DNA of 38,128 nucleotides, taken from contig JBFMGS010000019.1 of assembly GCA_040752635.1 (NCBI GenBank), positions 1 through 38,128 of the forward strand, given 5' to 3'. The notes beneath the pieces were generated by a model that saw only the letters and a program-made list of their open reading frames with translations, did not search any database and had not been told where the DNA came from. This document shows, piece by piece, positions 1 through 8,486 of this stretch. Positions within the stretch are counted from its first letter, which is position 1; each line of letters starts with the position of its first letter. The translations under genes and the position numbers were made by a program. This DNA is from JBFMGS01 sp040752635. Its GTDB lineage: Bacteria; Bacillota; SHA-98; UBA4971.

Positions 1-1463
1 ACGAAGTAAGGATGGTACCCGTCGTCGATCCTGGTATAAGCGGTGCCGAGCCGCAGCAGCCCGATGCGGCCATCAAGGCTCATCTCGGTCGCCGTATACT
101 GGGCGTCTTCTTTGATGTTCCTTGCGAACTCGGCAGATGCAGCCCAGCCGGGCGCGAGCGCGACCCGGGCGTTCAGGCCGGCCACGGTGTCCTTCACGGG
201 GCTAGCAGGCCCGTTTTCTAGCGATTTCTCATCGTCGAACGCAGCCACGTAAGTAGCCCCGATGATCACGTTGTCGGTAAGGGATAACTTGGTATCCACG
301 GCTACCGCGTACTGCGCGTACTTTGCCTGTCCATCCCCGGACACCGGCTCCTGGAGCCTCCAGAACAGCCCCGTCCCCGAGAAGCGCCCATAGACCATCT
401 CCGTCAGCACACCCTCGTACCGCGGGACGTCATCGTCGCGGAGTTTATGGCTCTGCAGCGTTAGGCTGGAGAACGCCCCCACGGGCTCGGCCACGTGGCC
501 GACGCGCATGTGGCGGAGGACGCCCGGGGCTACGACGTCGAGGTAGAGGCCGTTTTCTTTCAGCCTGAACTCGCTACTGTCCCACGAGTCCTTGCTCCCG
601 AATATATTCCTCACCGTCGCAAGCCCTGCCTCGGCCACGACGCCGTTTGCGATGTTCGCCGTGAGTTTCAGGTTGAGGTCGTGGTTGAACTTGCTCGTCG
701 GCTGATAGACGTAGTCTGGATCCCCGGCGACCCTGCCAGGGTCGAACGGGTCCACCCAGGGGGTGACAGCATTGGTAGCAGCGGTTATGTCTACATCCTC
801 GAAGCTGACCTTGCTGTCTCCCGAAATCCGAACCCTTTCGTGACCTGCGATGTGGCCTTCCAGTTTCGATGCCGTCTGCGCCAGCCTGGCGTTGATCTCG
901 CTCGTAAGCCGGTTCACGTCGTCCAGCTTCGCGTTGGCGAGTGCGAGTTGCTCTTCGAGCGCGGTCACACGCACGCCGAGCACGTTGAGTTCCTGAGTAA
1001 ACTCAGTCTTCAGAGCGTCAATGATCGTGATGATCTCGGCCACCCTCGCATCGAGGATAGCCCTGTCGATGGAGCCTTCCTTCTCAACTATGTGCTGTTC
1101 GATGATTCTCTCGATGACGGGCTTCTCCATTATCACTCGCTCAATGATCTTCTCAACAGGTGCCCGGGCAGCCGGAGACTCCCCGGCTGCGGCTTTCGAT
1201 ATCTCTACGGCCTCCCTGATCTGTGAGTCCAGATCAGAGAGCACGCGTGCAACCACTATCGCCATCTGGTAGCGAGTCATCTCCTCTGCACCCTTGAAGA
1301 TCCCATCCGGAAACCCCTGGACAAGGCCCGAGGCAGCCAGCCTCTTGACCGCCTCGTACGCCCAGTGGGTCTCAGGAACATCCGCGAACGGATTGGCCAT
1401 GACCGGGAGCGCAAGCACAAGTGCCATGATTATTGTCACGACCGCTGCCAGGCATCTTCTCAT
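1..1463 (-). CDS. ompM: OmpM-like SLH-domain outer-membrane porin (3' end outside window)
   Basis: Reading from an ATG at 1463, the frame is open to the window edge, giving 487 residues with no stop. A signal peptide (about residues 1-23, ending VMA) leads into one S-layer homology domain (about 24-70, with FADVPETHWAYEAVKRLA and a TRYQMA variant of the TRxEFA motif). A helical, charged coiled-coil region follows (about 75-190), then a long beta-rich segment with alternating aromatic strands that fits a porin barrel. This order (signal, SLH, coiled coil, barrel) is that of OmpM in diderm Bacillota, where the SLH domain holds peptidoglycan and the barrel sits in the OM. An AAGGGGGT ribosome binding site lies just upstream of the ATG. 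The gene follows the DUF3084 gene after 238 bp in which I recognise no clear promoter or terminator. The barrel's C-terminal end is missing. Confidence 0.88.
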   Translation of the reverse strand, partial: MRRCLAAVVTIIMALVLALPVMANPFADVPETHWAYEAVKRLAASGLVQGFPDGIFKGAEEMTRYQMAIVVARVLSDLDSQIREAVEISKAAAGESPAARAPVEKIIERVIMEKPVIERIIEQHIVEKEGSIDRAILDARVAEIITIIDALKTEFTQELNVLGVRVTALEEQLALANAKLDDVNRLTSEINARLAQTASKLEGHIAGHERVRISGDSKVSFEDVDITAATNAVTPWVDPFDPGRVAGDPDYVYQPTSKFNHDLNLKLTANIANGVVAEAGLATVRNIFGSKDSWDSSEFRLKENGLYLDVVAPGVLRHMRVGHVAEPVGAFSSLTLQSHKLRDDDVPRYEGVLTEMVYGRFSGTGLFWRLQEPVSGDGQAKYAQYAVAVDTKLSLTDNVIIGATYVAAFDDEKSLENGPASPVKDTVAGLNARVALAPGWAASAEFARNIKEDAQYTATEMSLDGRIGLLRLGTAYTRIDDGYHPYF

Positions 1464-1701
1464 CGCCCAATACCCCCTTGAGTTTGCGCGAAGAAGGTTC
1501 TCCTGGATGCTGTACATACTCCTCAGGTTTACATAATCCTGCCCCACACGGCATGGGCGGTCATGTGGGTTGGTGGGACCCCAGGCAGGTTCGGGATTGA
1601 CAGGTATGGACTGGCAGACATGCCGAGAACACAAGATAGGAGAAGGAAACTGCTGCACATGGGAAAGGCTGCGGCGTATCAAGAGGAACTTGGGGTAAGG
1701 C

Positions 1702-3117
1702 CTACTTGACCACCTGGAACGCCACCTTGAGCGGGGGCTTCGTGTTCCACGTGTCTTGCACGGCTACAGCGAGGACCCTGACCTTCCTGCCAAGCTCGAG
1801 GATTTCGGCGTTGGCCGACTTGAATTCGGACAGCGGCGCCTGGCCGACCCGCCCCTCAGCGTCGGTCACCATGCCCCGCCGCGTGGCCTCGTCGTTCGCG
1901 GCCATGAGGAGGTTCATGAGTTCGTCCTGGACTTTGTCCGGGCCGAGAGAGCCGTCGATCTCGCGCTCCGCCACCACCTGGCCTTGCTTGAAGATGAGCT
2001 TGTTCTCGAAGAACTGAAGATACGCGTATACAGGTTGGCCGACGAAGGCGTTCGTCGCGGACACGAGCCTGACCACGACGGGCCCTTTGGCTTTTGCGAT
2101 CCTCTGCGCCGTGTTTTCCAGGTTGTCTGTGAAGAAGATTATGGCCTCGTTCTCGCTGTCCTCGATCTTCGCGCGCCGGTCCAGCGCAAGCCTGTCTGCT
2201 TTCTGCAGGAAGCTCGCCACGTCGCGGCGGATTTCTTCGACAGGCCTGTTCCCTTCAATTACCGTGGCGAGGATTATCTCGTCGGCCCTGTAGGTTATGT
2301 CGGAAAGCTGCAGCCCCTCAAGGTACTGGGACATGTTCTGCAGGGAGGAGTAAAGCAGCTTCACCTGCTCCGTAAGCTCGCCTTTGTAGGTCTCGAGCGC
2401 GTTCTTCTCCGCTTCGAGTTGCTTGCGCTTCTCTTCAAGGCTGGCAATGGTCTGCTTTAGATTCTTCTCGGTTTGCTGCAAGGCCTCGATGTTCTTGTTG
2501 GCCCTGGCAAGGTTCGCCTGCGCCTCAGCATAGCTGGCTTTCGTCTGGTCGTACTGCCCCTTCATTTCCTGATACTGCTGCTTCAGTTTCGCGAGCTCTG
2601 CCTGCACCGCCAAAAGCTCATCCTGGGCCTTCACCCGTTCCTTCTTCACTTCTTCCAGTTCAGCAGCAAGGGTCGCGTTTCTTGCTGTGAGCACCTCATA
2701 CTCTTTGGCTTTCACCTTGGCTGCCGCGGACAACTGATCGATCTTTTCGGTCAGGGTGTCTATCTGCGTCTGGAGTTCCCCTACCCTGGCTTCCTTGGCG
2801 GTAAGCTCTTCCTGTTGCACCGAAAGCTGCGTAACCGCCGCGGAAAGTTGCGCCCTGGTCGTAGCAAGCGCGGTCTGGATCTCGCGCATCTTGAACAGAG
2901 CAGTCCTGACGTCTTTCGACACCATACTCATGACCGCGAGGGAACTGGTGGATACGACTACGCCTGTTATCACGGTGATGATCATCGAAGTGTGCTTGGG
3001 GCGCAGGCCGAAGATGGTGAGCCTCCTACGGCCCGCCTTCATGCCGATGCGGTCGCCTACGAAAGCGATTACCCCGCCGAGCACGATTAGCATGAGGACC
3101 AGAGTAAAGCCGTACAC
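1702..3117 (-). CDS. DUF3084 membrane-anchored coiled-coil protein
   Basis: 471 residues from a GTG preceded by GGAGG with a 6-nt spacer. Two hydrophobic segments (about residues 3-22 and 45-65) flank a short basic loop holding the GRRRLTIFGLRPKHTSMI signature of DUF3084. A very long coiled coil, rich in Q, E, K and A, covers about residues 75-285, and a mixed alpha/beta C-terminal domain ends the protein. The family has no proven function. It is recurrent in cyanobacteria and in the OM clusters of diderm Bacillota, so a role in envelope spanning or in organising the OM is inferred from context only. It starts 16 nt after the stop of the upstream LptF/G gene, so it is very probably in the same transcript, and it is followed by the OmpM-like porin. 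Confidence 0.85.
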   Translation of the reverse strand: MYGFTLVLMLIVLGGVIAFVGDRIGMKAGRRRLTIFGLRPKHTSMIITVITGVVVSTSSLAVMSMVSKDVRTALFKMREIQTALATTRAQLSAAVTQLSVQQEELTAKEARVGELQTQIDTLTEKIDQLSAAAKVKAKEYEVLTARNATLAAELEEVKKERVKAQDELLAVQAELAKLKQQYQEMKGQYDQTKASYAEAQANLARANKNIEALQQTEKNLKQTIASLEEKRKQLEAEKNALETYKGELTEQVKLLYSSLQNMSQYLEGLQLSDITYRADEIILATVIEGNRPVEEIRRDVASFLQKADRLALDRRAKIEDSENEAIIFFTDNLENTAQRIAKAKGPVVVRLVSATNAFVGQPVYAYLQFFENKLIFKQGQVVAEREIDGSLGPDKVQDELMNLLMAANDEATRRGMVTDAEGRVGQAPLSEFKSANAEILELGRKVRVLAVAVQDTWNTKPPLKVAFQVVK

Positions 3118-3133
3118 CGGTGTCCTCCTAAAG

Positions 3134-4213
3134 TCAGGACTTGCGCGCCATCATCAGGGCGCCTGACGCGCCGAACAGAACGTTAGAGAACCAGGCCCCG
3201 AGCGCGGGCGGCACGCTCCCGCGTTCCGCAACCGCGCAACTCAAGCTCATTATAACATAGTAGATAAAGATGATGAGTATGCTCATCCCAAAGCCGAGCG
3301 ACGTAGAAGCCCTGTGGGTCCTCACCCCGAGCGGCGCTCCCACCAGGCCGAACACGAGGCTCGCGAAAGGAATGGCAATCTTGAGGTACAGCTCCACAAG
3401 AAGGCCCGTGACCTTCGCGCCCTGCGAGGCCAGATCCTGGATGTACTCTCGCAGTTCGCGGGCGGACATCTCCTTTGGGGTCAAGGCCCCCCTGGCCACC
3501 TGCGGCGGCTTGTGCGCTATATGCGCCTCCTGCCGCGTAAACCGCACCGACGCGACCCTGTCGCCCCCGATGACAGTGTAAACGACGCCGTCCTCGAACC
3601 ACCACCGCGTCTCGTCCCACCTGGCCGCGGCCGCCTCTGTAATGCGCGCAAGCCTGCCGCCCTCGAACTCCTGCACCGTTACTTTGCGGAACACCTGCAG
3701 CTTGCCGTCGTAGGCGTCCGCGTAGACGAGCCTTGTCAGTGCGCCGCCCTCCAGTTCTTTCATGACCAGGTTTTTCTGGACGGACGGGTCGGACCTCCTG
3801 CCGATCTCCCACATGATCTGCTCCGACCTGCGGTTGGCCCTGGGAACCACGGTTTCATTCAGCGCCACCGTCACGCAGCTCACCAGCACGGCGAGGACGA
3901 CTGCCGGCGCCATGATCCTCTGTAGGCTCATGCCTGCCGCGCGCATCGCCACGACCTCGCTCGCCGCTGAGAGCCGGCTGTAGCAGAGGAGGGTGCCGAG
4001 GAGGGTGGACATGGGAAGCACGAGCACCATCACGCGAGGCAGGCCCAGCACGAACACGGTCACCGCCGTCCCCGCGCTCACCGAGCCGTCCACGAGCATC
4101 CTCGCGAGCTGAAAGAGCAGATCCCCCGCCACCATGATGGACGCGAAAGCGGCAACGGAAAAAAGAAGGGGCCCCAAGAGCTCTTTGTAGATGTATCGAT
4201 CAACCAGTCTCAA
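3134..4213 (-). CDS. LptF/LptG family LPS export permease (copy 1)
   Basis: 359 residues of the YjgP/YjgQ family. In LPS export, LptF and LptG form the transmembrane part of the LptB2FG ABC exporter that extracts LPS from the inner membrane. Three N-terminal membrane helices (about residues 14-34, 50-78 and 100-120) and three C-terminal ones (about 276-298, 306-332 and 336-357) flank a beta-jellyroll-like periplasmic region. The cytoplasmic segment SEVVAMRAAGMS (about 85-96) corresponds to the coupling helix that contacts LptB. The start is TTG, overlapping the lptB stop as TTGA, with MRLVDRY matching the family N-terminus. A second paralogue of the same length lies at 24262-25341, so the two probably form a heterodimer; which is LptF and which LptG cannot be decided from sequence alone. 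Confidence 0.9.
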   Translation of the reverse strand: MRLVDRYIYKELLGPLLFSVAAFASIMVAGDLLFQLARMLVDGSVSAGTAVTVFVLGLPRVMVLVLPMSTLLGTLLCYSRLSAASEVVAMRAAGMSLQRIMAPAVVLAVLVSCVTVALNETVVPRANRRSEQIMWEIGRRSDPSVQKNLVMKELEGGALTRLVYADAYDGKLQVFRKVTVQEFEGGRLARITEAAAARWDETRWWFEDGVVYTVIGGDRVASVRFTRQEAHIAHKPPQVARGALTPKEMSARELREYIQDLASQGAKVTGLLVELYLKIAIPFASLVFGLVGAPLGVRTHRASTSLGFGMSILIIFIYYVIMSLSCAVAERGSVPPALGAWFSNVLFGASGALMMARKS

Positions 4214-4929
4214 AGGGTAAACCGCTCCCCCAGGTAGAACTTGCGCGCCACGGGGTCCTCGGCGATGGACGCCGCGTCGCCCGAGACCAGGATCTTTCCC
4301 TGGTGCATGATGTAGGCCCGATCAACAATAGATAGGGTCTCGCGGACGTTGTGGTCGGTTACGAGCACACCCAGCCCTTGCCGGCGGAAACGCCCGATGA
4401 TCTCCTGGATGTCGGCAACGGCAATCGGGTCAACACCCGTGAAAGGCTCGTCCAGCAGGATGAACCCTGGCGATGCCGCGAGAGTCCTTGCGATCTCCAC
4501 GCGTCTGCGCTCGCCGCCCGACAGGGTGTATCCCATCTGCTTGCGCAGGTGTCCTATATTGAGCTCGTCGAGAAGCTCGTTCAAGCGGACGCGCTGCTTT
4601 CTTGGAGGCATGCCCATGAGCTCCAGGATGGCCAGGATGTTATCCTCAACGGAAAGCTTCCTGAAGATGGACGGCTCCTGGGCAAGGTAACCCAGGCCGA
4701 GCCTGGCGCGCCGATGCATGGGAAGCCTGGTGATATCCCGGCCTGCGAGGGTGATCGTCCCCTCTTGCGCAGCCTCGAGCCCGACTATCATGTAGAACGT
4801 TGTGGTCTTCCCGGCCCCGTTCGGGCCGAGAAGGCCCACCACCTCGCCGGGGTTGACCTCGAGGCTGACACCCAGGACCACCTTTCGCCGGCCGTACGCC
4901 TTCACCAGCTCTCGACACACAATTCCCAC
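4210..4929 (-). CDS. lptB: LptB, LPS export ABC transporter ATPase
   Basis: 239 residues, full length for LptB. It hydrolyses ATP on the cytoplasmic face to drive LPS extraction by LptFG and transfer to LptC. Visible motifs are Walker A GPNGAGKTT (35-43), the Q-loop in YLAQEPSIFRKL (Q84), the signature LSGGERRR (136-143), Walker B FILLDEPFTGVDP (156-168) and the switch histidine in VLVTDHNVRET (H193). The YLAQEPSIFRKLSVEDNI segment and the C-terminal FYLGERF are typical of LptB rather than of other ABC ATPases. The GTG start has GGAGG seven nucleotides upstream. It overlaps the next gene, lptF/G, by 4 bp. It is the only LptB in the window although two LptF/G, two LptA-like and possibly two LptC-like proteins are present. 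Confidence 0.95.
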   Translation of the reverse strand: MGIVCRELVKAYGRRKVVLGVSLEVNPGEVVGLLGPNGAGKTTTFYMIVGLEAAQEGTITLAGRDITRLPMHRRARLGLGYLAQEPSIFRKLSVEDNILAILELMGMPPRKQRVRLNELLDELNIGHLRKQMGYTLSGGERRRVEIARTLAASPGFILLDEPFTGVDPIAVADIQEIIGRFRRQGLGVLVTDHNVRETLSIVDRAYIMHQGKILVSGDAASIAEDPVARKFYLGERFTL

Positions 4930-4951
4930 TTACGTCCCTCCCGAAGTGCGG

Positions 4952-5572
4952 TTAACTAGAGCCGCCGGGGGTCTTGATATCCTCGCCTGGAATGACCGTG
5001 CGTGTGCCGCCGGTAGCAATGACGGTCTCTTCTTCGAAGAGGACGGTGATGACGCTTGCTGTGAAGACTCTACGCCCCATCTCCACTCTGGCGTTCCCGG
5101 TCACGACGCCCTTTTTCTCCTTCCCCGAATATGACAAGCTGTCGCCCGACGCCAGAACCCTCCCGTCCTGGTAGTTCATGACCACGCCACCTGTAGCATC
5201 CACTTTCTCCTCGGTCAGGTAGAACGCGATCTCTCCCGCGGTGAGCACGGTCTTCTCCTTTACATCCTCGAACCTGACCTTGCCCTTGCTCTTGACCCGC
5301 ACGCACGGCACCTTGTCGTCATATTCAGCGTGGTCGCCGGTCACCCGGAAGGACCTGAAAAGAATGAGCACCCTGCCGTCAGCGATGGTCACCCGGTCCT
5401 TGCCCCTGTACTTGACCTCGTCTGCAGTTATGTCGAAGCTGTCTCCGGCACCAGGTGTAGCTTGAGAGCCTTGCGCCGCCGCCCGCGTTGCCAGGGGCGC
5501 CATGATCAGAGCCGCGCCGATGAGCGCGCAAAGGGCGCCTGCAACCATCCGCCTGAGTACCTCCGCCGACAT
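4952..5572 (-). CDS. LptA/OstA-domain periplasmic protein (copy 1)
   Basis: 206 residues. An N-terminal hydrophobic signal sequence (about residues 9-33, ending ATRAAAQ) precedes an OstA/LptA beta-jellyroll made of short repeats such as FDITADEVKYRG, VLILFRSFRVTGDHAEYDD and GVVMNYQDGRVLASGDSLSYSG. LptA homologues oligomerise into the periplasmic bridge that carries LPS from LptC to LptD. The ATG has GGGAGG upstream, and the gene sits 22 bp before lptB, the classic lptA-lptB arrangement. A second LptA-like gene lies at 20113-20835 beside lptC and lptD. The two differ in length and in their tails, so they may act in series, or one may have been specialised. Confidence 0.85.
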   Translation of the reverse strand: MSAEVLRRMVAGALCALIGAALIMAPLATRAAAQGSQATPGAGDSFDITADEVKYRGKDRVTIADGRVLILFRSFRVTGDHAEYDDKVPCVRVKSKGKVRFEDVKEKTVLTAGEIAFYLTEEKVDATGGVVMNYQDGRVLASGDSLSYSGKEKKGVVTGNARVEMGRRVFTASVITVLFEEETVIATGGTRTVIPGEDIKTPGGSS

Positions 5573-5592
5573 GATAAACCCTCCCGGTCCTC

Positions 5593-6795
5593 CTAGTAGC
5601 CGGCATCCCAGTTGCCGGTGTCAAGGTAGTTGACTATGATCTTCGCCGTCCGAGTGGCTGCTCCCTGCTCCCCCATCCTTTCGTGACCTGCGCGGCGCAT
5701 CCTCGCAACGCGCGCCGGGTCACCGAGGATGGCCATGACCTCCCGGGCCACCGCCTCCGCGCCGCCCGATTCCACCAGGGCTAGCGCCTCCCCGAGCAGC
5801 TTCTTCTGCGCCCTTGCGAACTTCTCGTTGAACTGGGGGCCACCCGCAGGAAATGCCACGACGGGCCTCCCGAGCCCTGCAGCCTGCTCGTTGCCGGTGC
5901 CAGAAAGCCCGATAATGACGTTGCTGACGTTGAGGACATCCCCGAACATGCCCTGAGTCACGGTGACATGCGGCTCGTCCCCAGAGTCCGGGCAAAGCCA
6001 CCCTACAACGCCCGACTCGAGGTCGCCCTGCGTACCCGGGGCATATCGCCACCCGGCCTTTGCGACTGTCTCGGCCAGCGACTCTGCGTTGAGGCTGGGC
6101 GCAAGCCCCACCAGAAAATCAAGTCCGTTCCCGCTCATAGCGGCGAGGCGCCTGACGATCTCCAGCATCTCCACCATATTATGGTAGGCTTCCTCCCGCG
6201 ACCCCGGAAGAATGCCCACCACTTTCTTCTCCAGAGAGAGACCGAAGCTCTCCCCTGTTATGGAAAAGGCGTCCATCATGACGTTGCCTGCATACGCCGC
6301 GTTGACACCAGAGTCTGCAAGCGCCCGTGCAGTTTTCTCATCACGCGCGAGGACAAGGCCGCAGAGTCTCTTCATGAGCCATTTCTCGATGCCGTAGTGC
6401 CCGTGGATATACTCCGACTTGGCGGTGGAGAGGCAGAGCGTGGGACGCTTCACGAACAGGCCCGCCAGGAGAACCGGATATGCATCTCCAACGCACACCG
6501 CGACCTCCACCTCGCGCCTGAGGGCGCGTAAATGCCGGGCCTGCCGCAGCGTGAGGCCGAGAAGCCCCGCCCTTATGTCGCGGGCTAGAAGGACGATACC
6601 GTGTTTTGCGAACCCGCCGCTCGGCATCGGCTTCTGAACGCCGGCGACCTTGACACCCGCGTCGCTGTATGGCTTGCCCGTCCCCACGAGCGGAAACCCC
6701 ACCACGTCCAGGGACGGGCGTAACGCCCGCACTTCCTGAGCGACCATGGCGCCGATCACGTCTTCGCCATGACCGTTGCTCAACATAAGAATCAT
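5593..6795 (-). CDS. Lipid-A-disaccharide synthase-related glycosyltransferase
   Basis: About 400 residues from the ATG at 6795 (MILMLSNGHGEDVIG). The start is a choice: GGGAGG directly abuts this ATG, while the ATG at 6786 has better spacing but would cut the first beta strand. The SNGHGED opening, a central CVGDAYPVL, the nucleotide-binding region PGSREEAYHN, and GLSGTGNEQAAGLGRPVVAFP near the C-terminus fit the lipid-A-disaccharide synthase-related family known from cyanobacteria and Deinococcus, a GT-B fold related to LpxB and MurG. The substrate is unknown. It is the third LpxB-like protein in the cluster, after lpxB itself and the protein at 10244-11593. It lies 20 bp before the LptA-like gene, so it may act on lipid A or on a second envelope glycolipid. 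Confidence 0.8.
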   Translation of the reverse strand: MILMLSNGHGEDVIGAMVAQEVRALRPSLDVVGFPLVGTGKPYSDAGVKVAGVQKPMPSGGFAKHGIVLLARDIRAGLLGLTLRQARHLRALRREVEVAVCVGDAYPVLLAGLFVKRPTLCLSTAKSEYIHGHYGIEKWLMKRLCGLVLARDEKTARALADSGVNAAYAGNVMMDAFSITGESFGLSLEKKVVGILPGSREEAYHNMVEMLEIVRRLAAMSGNGLDFLVGLAPSLNAESLAETVAKAGWRYAPGTQGDLESGVVGWLCPDSGDEPHVTVTQGMFGDVLNVSNVIIGLSGTGNEQAAGLGRPVVAFPAGGPQFNEKFARAQKKLLGEALALVESGGAEAVAREVMAILGDPARVARMRRAGHERMGEQGAATRTAKIIVNYLDTGNWDAGY

Positions 6796-6910
6796 CCTCC
6801 CTGGACAGGGCAATCCCGCCGCACCCCCCTCTTCGAGACGCTCTTCTTGCGCAAAAGGCGCGTACATTCCGCAAACGCTGGCTGCTTCCTGGCTTGGTTG
6901 CCTCCCGGCT

Positions 6911-7170
6911 TTAGTCGGTTTTCACTGTGGTGCTGAACCTCACACTACCTTTTACGGACGCCACTTTGAGTTCCGCATCCGCGTAGAGCTCANNNNNNNN
7001 NNNNNNNNNNNNNNNNNNNNNNNNNNNNNNNNNNNNNNNNNNNNNNNNNNNNNNNNNNNNNNNNNNNNNNNNNNNNNNNNNNNNNNNNNNNNCATGTAAA
7101 GCCCGAGCCCGCATGCGCCGACAAGCGCCACAGCTACGATGATTATGATGGCACCGGTGCGCCGCCTCAC
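6911..7170 (-). CDS. Membrane-anchored protein interrupted by an assembly gap, possibly LptC-like
   Basis: Only the two ends are visible. The N-terminus begins at GTG (7170 or 7173) with RRRTGAIIIIVAVALVGACGLGLYM, a single membrane anchor. The C-terminus, ELYADAELKVASVKGSVRF then STTVKTD and TAA at 6911, reads in a different frame across the 100 N. That mismatch is expected if the N run is an arbitrary placeholder. If this is LptC (about 190 residues), roughly 400 bp are missing; more than one gene could also sit in the gap. Position upstream of LptA-like and lptB genes suggests LptC, but a clearer LptC lies at 20948-21514, so the identity stays open. The start overlaps the stop of the sugar nucleotidyltransferase gene (GTGA). 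Confidence 0.5.
6993..7092. other. Assembly gap of 100 N without flanking duplication
   Basis: A run of exactly 100 N. Unlike the two other gaps in the window, the bases on its two sides do not repeat each other, so sequence is truly missing and the real length is unknown. It removes the middle of the membrane-anchored gene around it. Confidence 0.98.
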
Positions 7171-8318
7171 CACACGGCCACCCTCTTCTTCACCGTCTTT
7201 CGCGGCCAGATCTTGACGTTCTTCTTAACGACGCCCTCCTCCTCGACCACGCACTCATCGCTCAGCACTACCCCCTCGCCCAGCAGGGACCCGGCCTGAA
7301 GGTAACACTCGCTCCCTACCACGCAGTCCACCAGCCTCGCGTTTCTCCCTACGTGAGTGTTGTTCCAGATCACGCTCCCCGAGATACTGGCGCCTGCGTC
7401 AACGACGCAGTTGTCCCCTATGACGCTGTAGGGACCGATGCGCGCATCCCGGTCCACCCGGGCGCCGACTCCAATGAGCACAGGAGCGTACAGCGCAGCA
7501 CTCGGGTTCACGTCGGCTCCCTCGCCTATCCATACCCCCCGGGCGACCTCTCGACCGGGGATCTTGACGCCAACAGCGCCCGACAATACATCCCTGTGCG
7601 CAAGCCGATACTGGGTAAGAGTTCCGATATCACACCAGTATTCATCTACGGGAAGTCCATAGAATGGGACCCCCTCCTGGATAAGGCGGGGGAACACATC
7701 CCGGCCGAAGTCGGGCGTGCCCTCGGTCGGGATGTGGTCGAAGATCTCGGGTCGGAACACGTAAATCATGGTATTTGCGAGGTTGCTCTCCGCTTCCCCG
7801 GGCTTCGGCTTCTCTTGAAACCGCAAGATCCTTCCATCGGAATCGGTCACAGCCACCCCGAACCTCGATGGGTCAGGAACGGGCTTAAGGCCTATCGTCG
7901 CAACGGCCCCCTTAGCTTCGTGGAACGCGATGAGCCTGGTTATGTCAACCGTCGTGAGGGCGTCGCCCGCGACCAGCACGAAGCTTGAGGCGGCCCCCCC
8001 CGGCGCGGCGGTTCCCGCGGCGGCCCCGATGAGCATGGATTGCGCGGCAAGCACGCCGCCCGCGGTGCCGCGGAGGTTCTGCTCGCGCGAATAACGGAGG
8101 TTCACCCCGAACCTGGCGCCGTCGGCGAAGTAGCCCTCGATATGCTCGGGAAGGTACCACAGGTTCGCCACGACATCGGTAATGCCGTGGCTTCGGAGGA
8201 GAGCCAGTATATGCTCCATGACCGGCCTGTTTGCCACCGGCACCATAGGCTTCGGGATGTTCACCGTCAGGGGCTCAAGGCGCGAGCCCACCCCTGCGGC
8301 CATGATCATGGCCTTCAC
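7167..8318 (-). CDS. NDP-sugar pyrophosphorylase with left-handed beta-helix domain
   Basis: 383 residues from a GTG with GGAGG eight nucleotides upstream. The N-terminal nucleotidyltransferase domain shows the nucleotide-binding motif MAAGVGSRLEPLT (about 6-18), the KPMVPV motif, NLRGTAGGVL and the VLVAGDALTTVD metal site. From about residue 250, hexapeptide repeats (such as GVWIGEGADVNPSA and DRDARIGPYSVIGDNCVVD) form a left-handed beta-helix. This two-domain form is typical of mannose-1-phosphate guanylyltransferase or glucose-1-phosphate nucleotidyltransferase-like enzymes, which make activated sugars for surface glycans; the exact sugar cannot be read from the sequence. It lies between msbA and the lpt genes, so a sugar for LPS core or other surface polysaccharide is plausible. 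It overlaps the next gene. Confidence 0.85.
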   Translation of the reverse strand: MKAMIMAAGVGSRLEPLTVNIPKPMVPVANRPVMEHILALLRSHGITDVVANLWYLPEHIEGYFADGARFGVNLRYSREQNLRGTAGGVLAAQSMLIGAAAGTAAPGGAASSFVLVAGDALTTVDITRLIAFHEAKGAVATIGLKPVPDPSRFGVAVTDSDGRILRFQEKPKPGEAESNLANTMIYVFRPEIFDHIPTEGTPDFGRDVFPRLIQEGVPFYGLPVDEYWCDIGTLTQYRLAHRDVLSGAVGVKIPGREVARGVWIGEGADVNPSAALYAPVLIGVGARVDRDARIGPYSVIGDNCVVDAGASISGSVIWNNTHVGRNARLVDCVVGSECYLQAGSLLGEGVVLSDECVVEEEGVVKKNVKIWPRKTVKKRVAVW

Positions 8319-8392
8319 ACTGACTACCTCCGAACGCCAAGTTGGATGTCAGAATCCACGCCACTTCTCAGGATACGACCTGTGCTGAGCTC

Positions 8393-8439
8393 GCCGGTGT
8401 TGCGTGCCGGGGCGCCGTCCCCATCATGCAATCACCGGC
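8393..8439 (-). repeat. Structured palindromic element, copy B
   Basis: In the 168-bp spacer before the nucleotidyltransferase gene, the arms GCCGGTGTTGC (8393-8403) and GCAATCACCGGC (8428-8439) pair perfectly apart from one bulged base. The 26 bp at 8419-8444 (minus strand) match 24 of 26 positions of an arm of another palindrome at 21612-21680. I see no T-run, so it is not an obvious terminator. Confidence 0.6.
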
Positions 8440-8486
8440 AACCCTCCCAAAGCGATGACTACCGATGACTATCTATGCGTACTGGC

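Noticed and set aside
1550..1620. CCCACA/TGTGGG hairpin and plus-strand TTGACA between DUF3084 and ompM genes
   Set aside because: The stem is only 6 bp, and the TTGACA lacks a -10 hexamer and faces away from both genes.
2473..3090. Long plus-strand open frames opposite lptF/G, DUF3084, lpxD, lpxB and others
   Set aside because: They are antisense shadows typical of GC-rich coding sequence; their translations are rich in R, H, P and G and match no family, while the minus-strand proteins are clear.
8319..8486. Short open frame (MMGTAPRHATPASS...) before the nucleotidyltransferase gene
   Set aside because: It is about 20 codons, falls inside the palindromic element and has no family resemblance.
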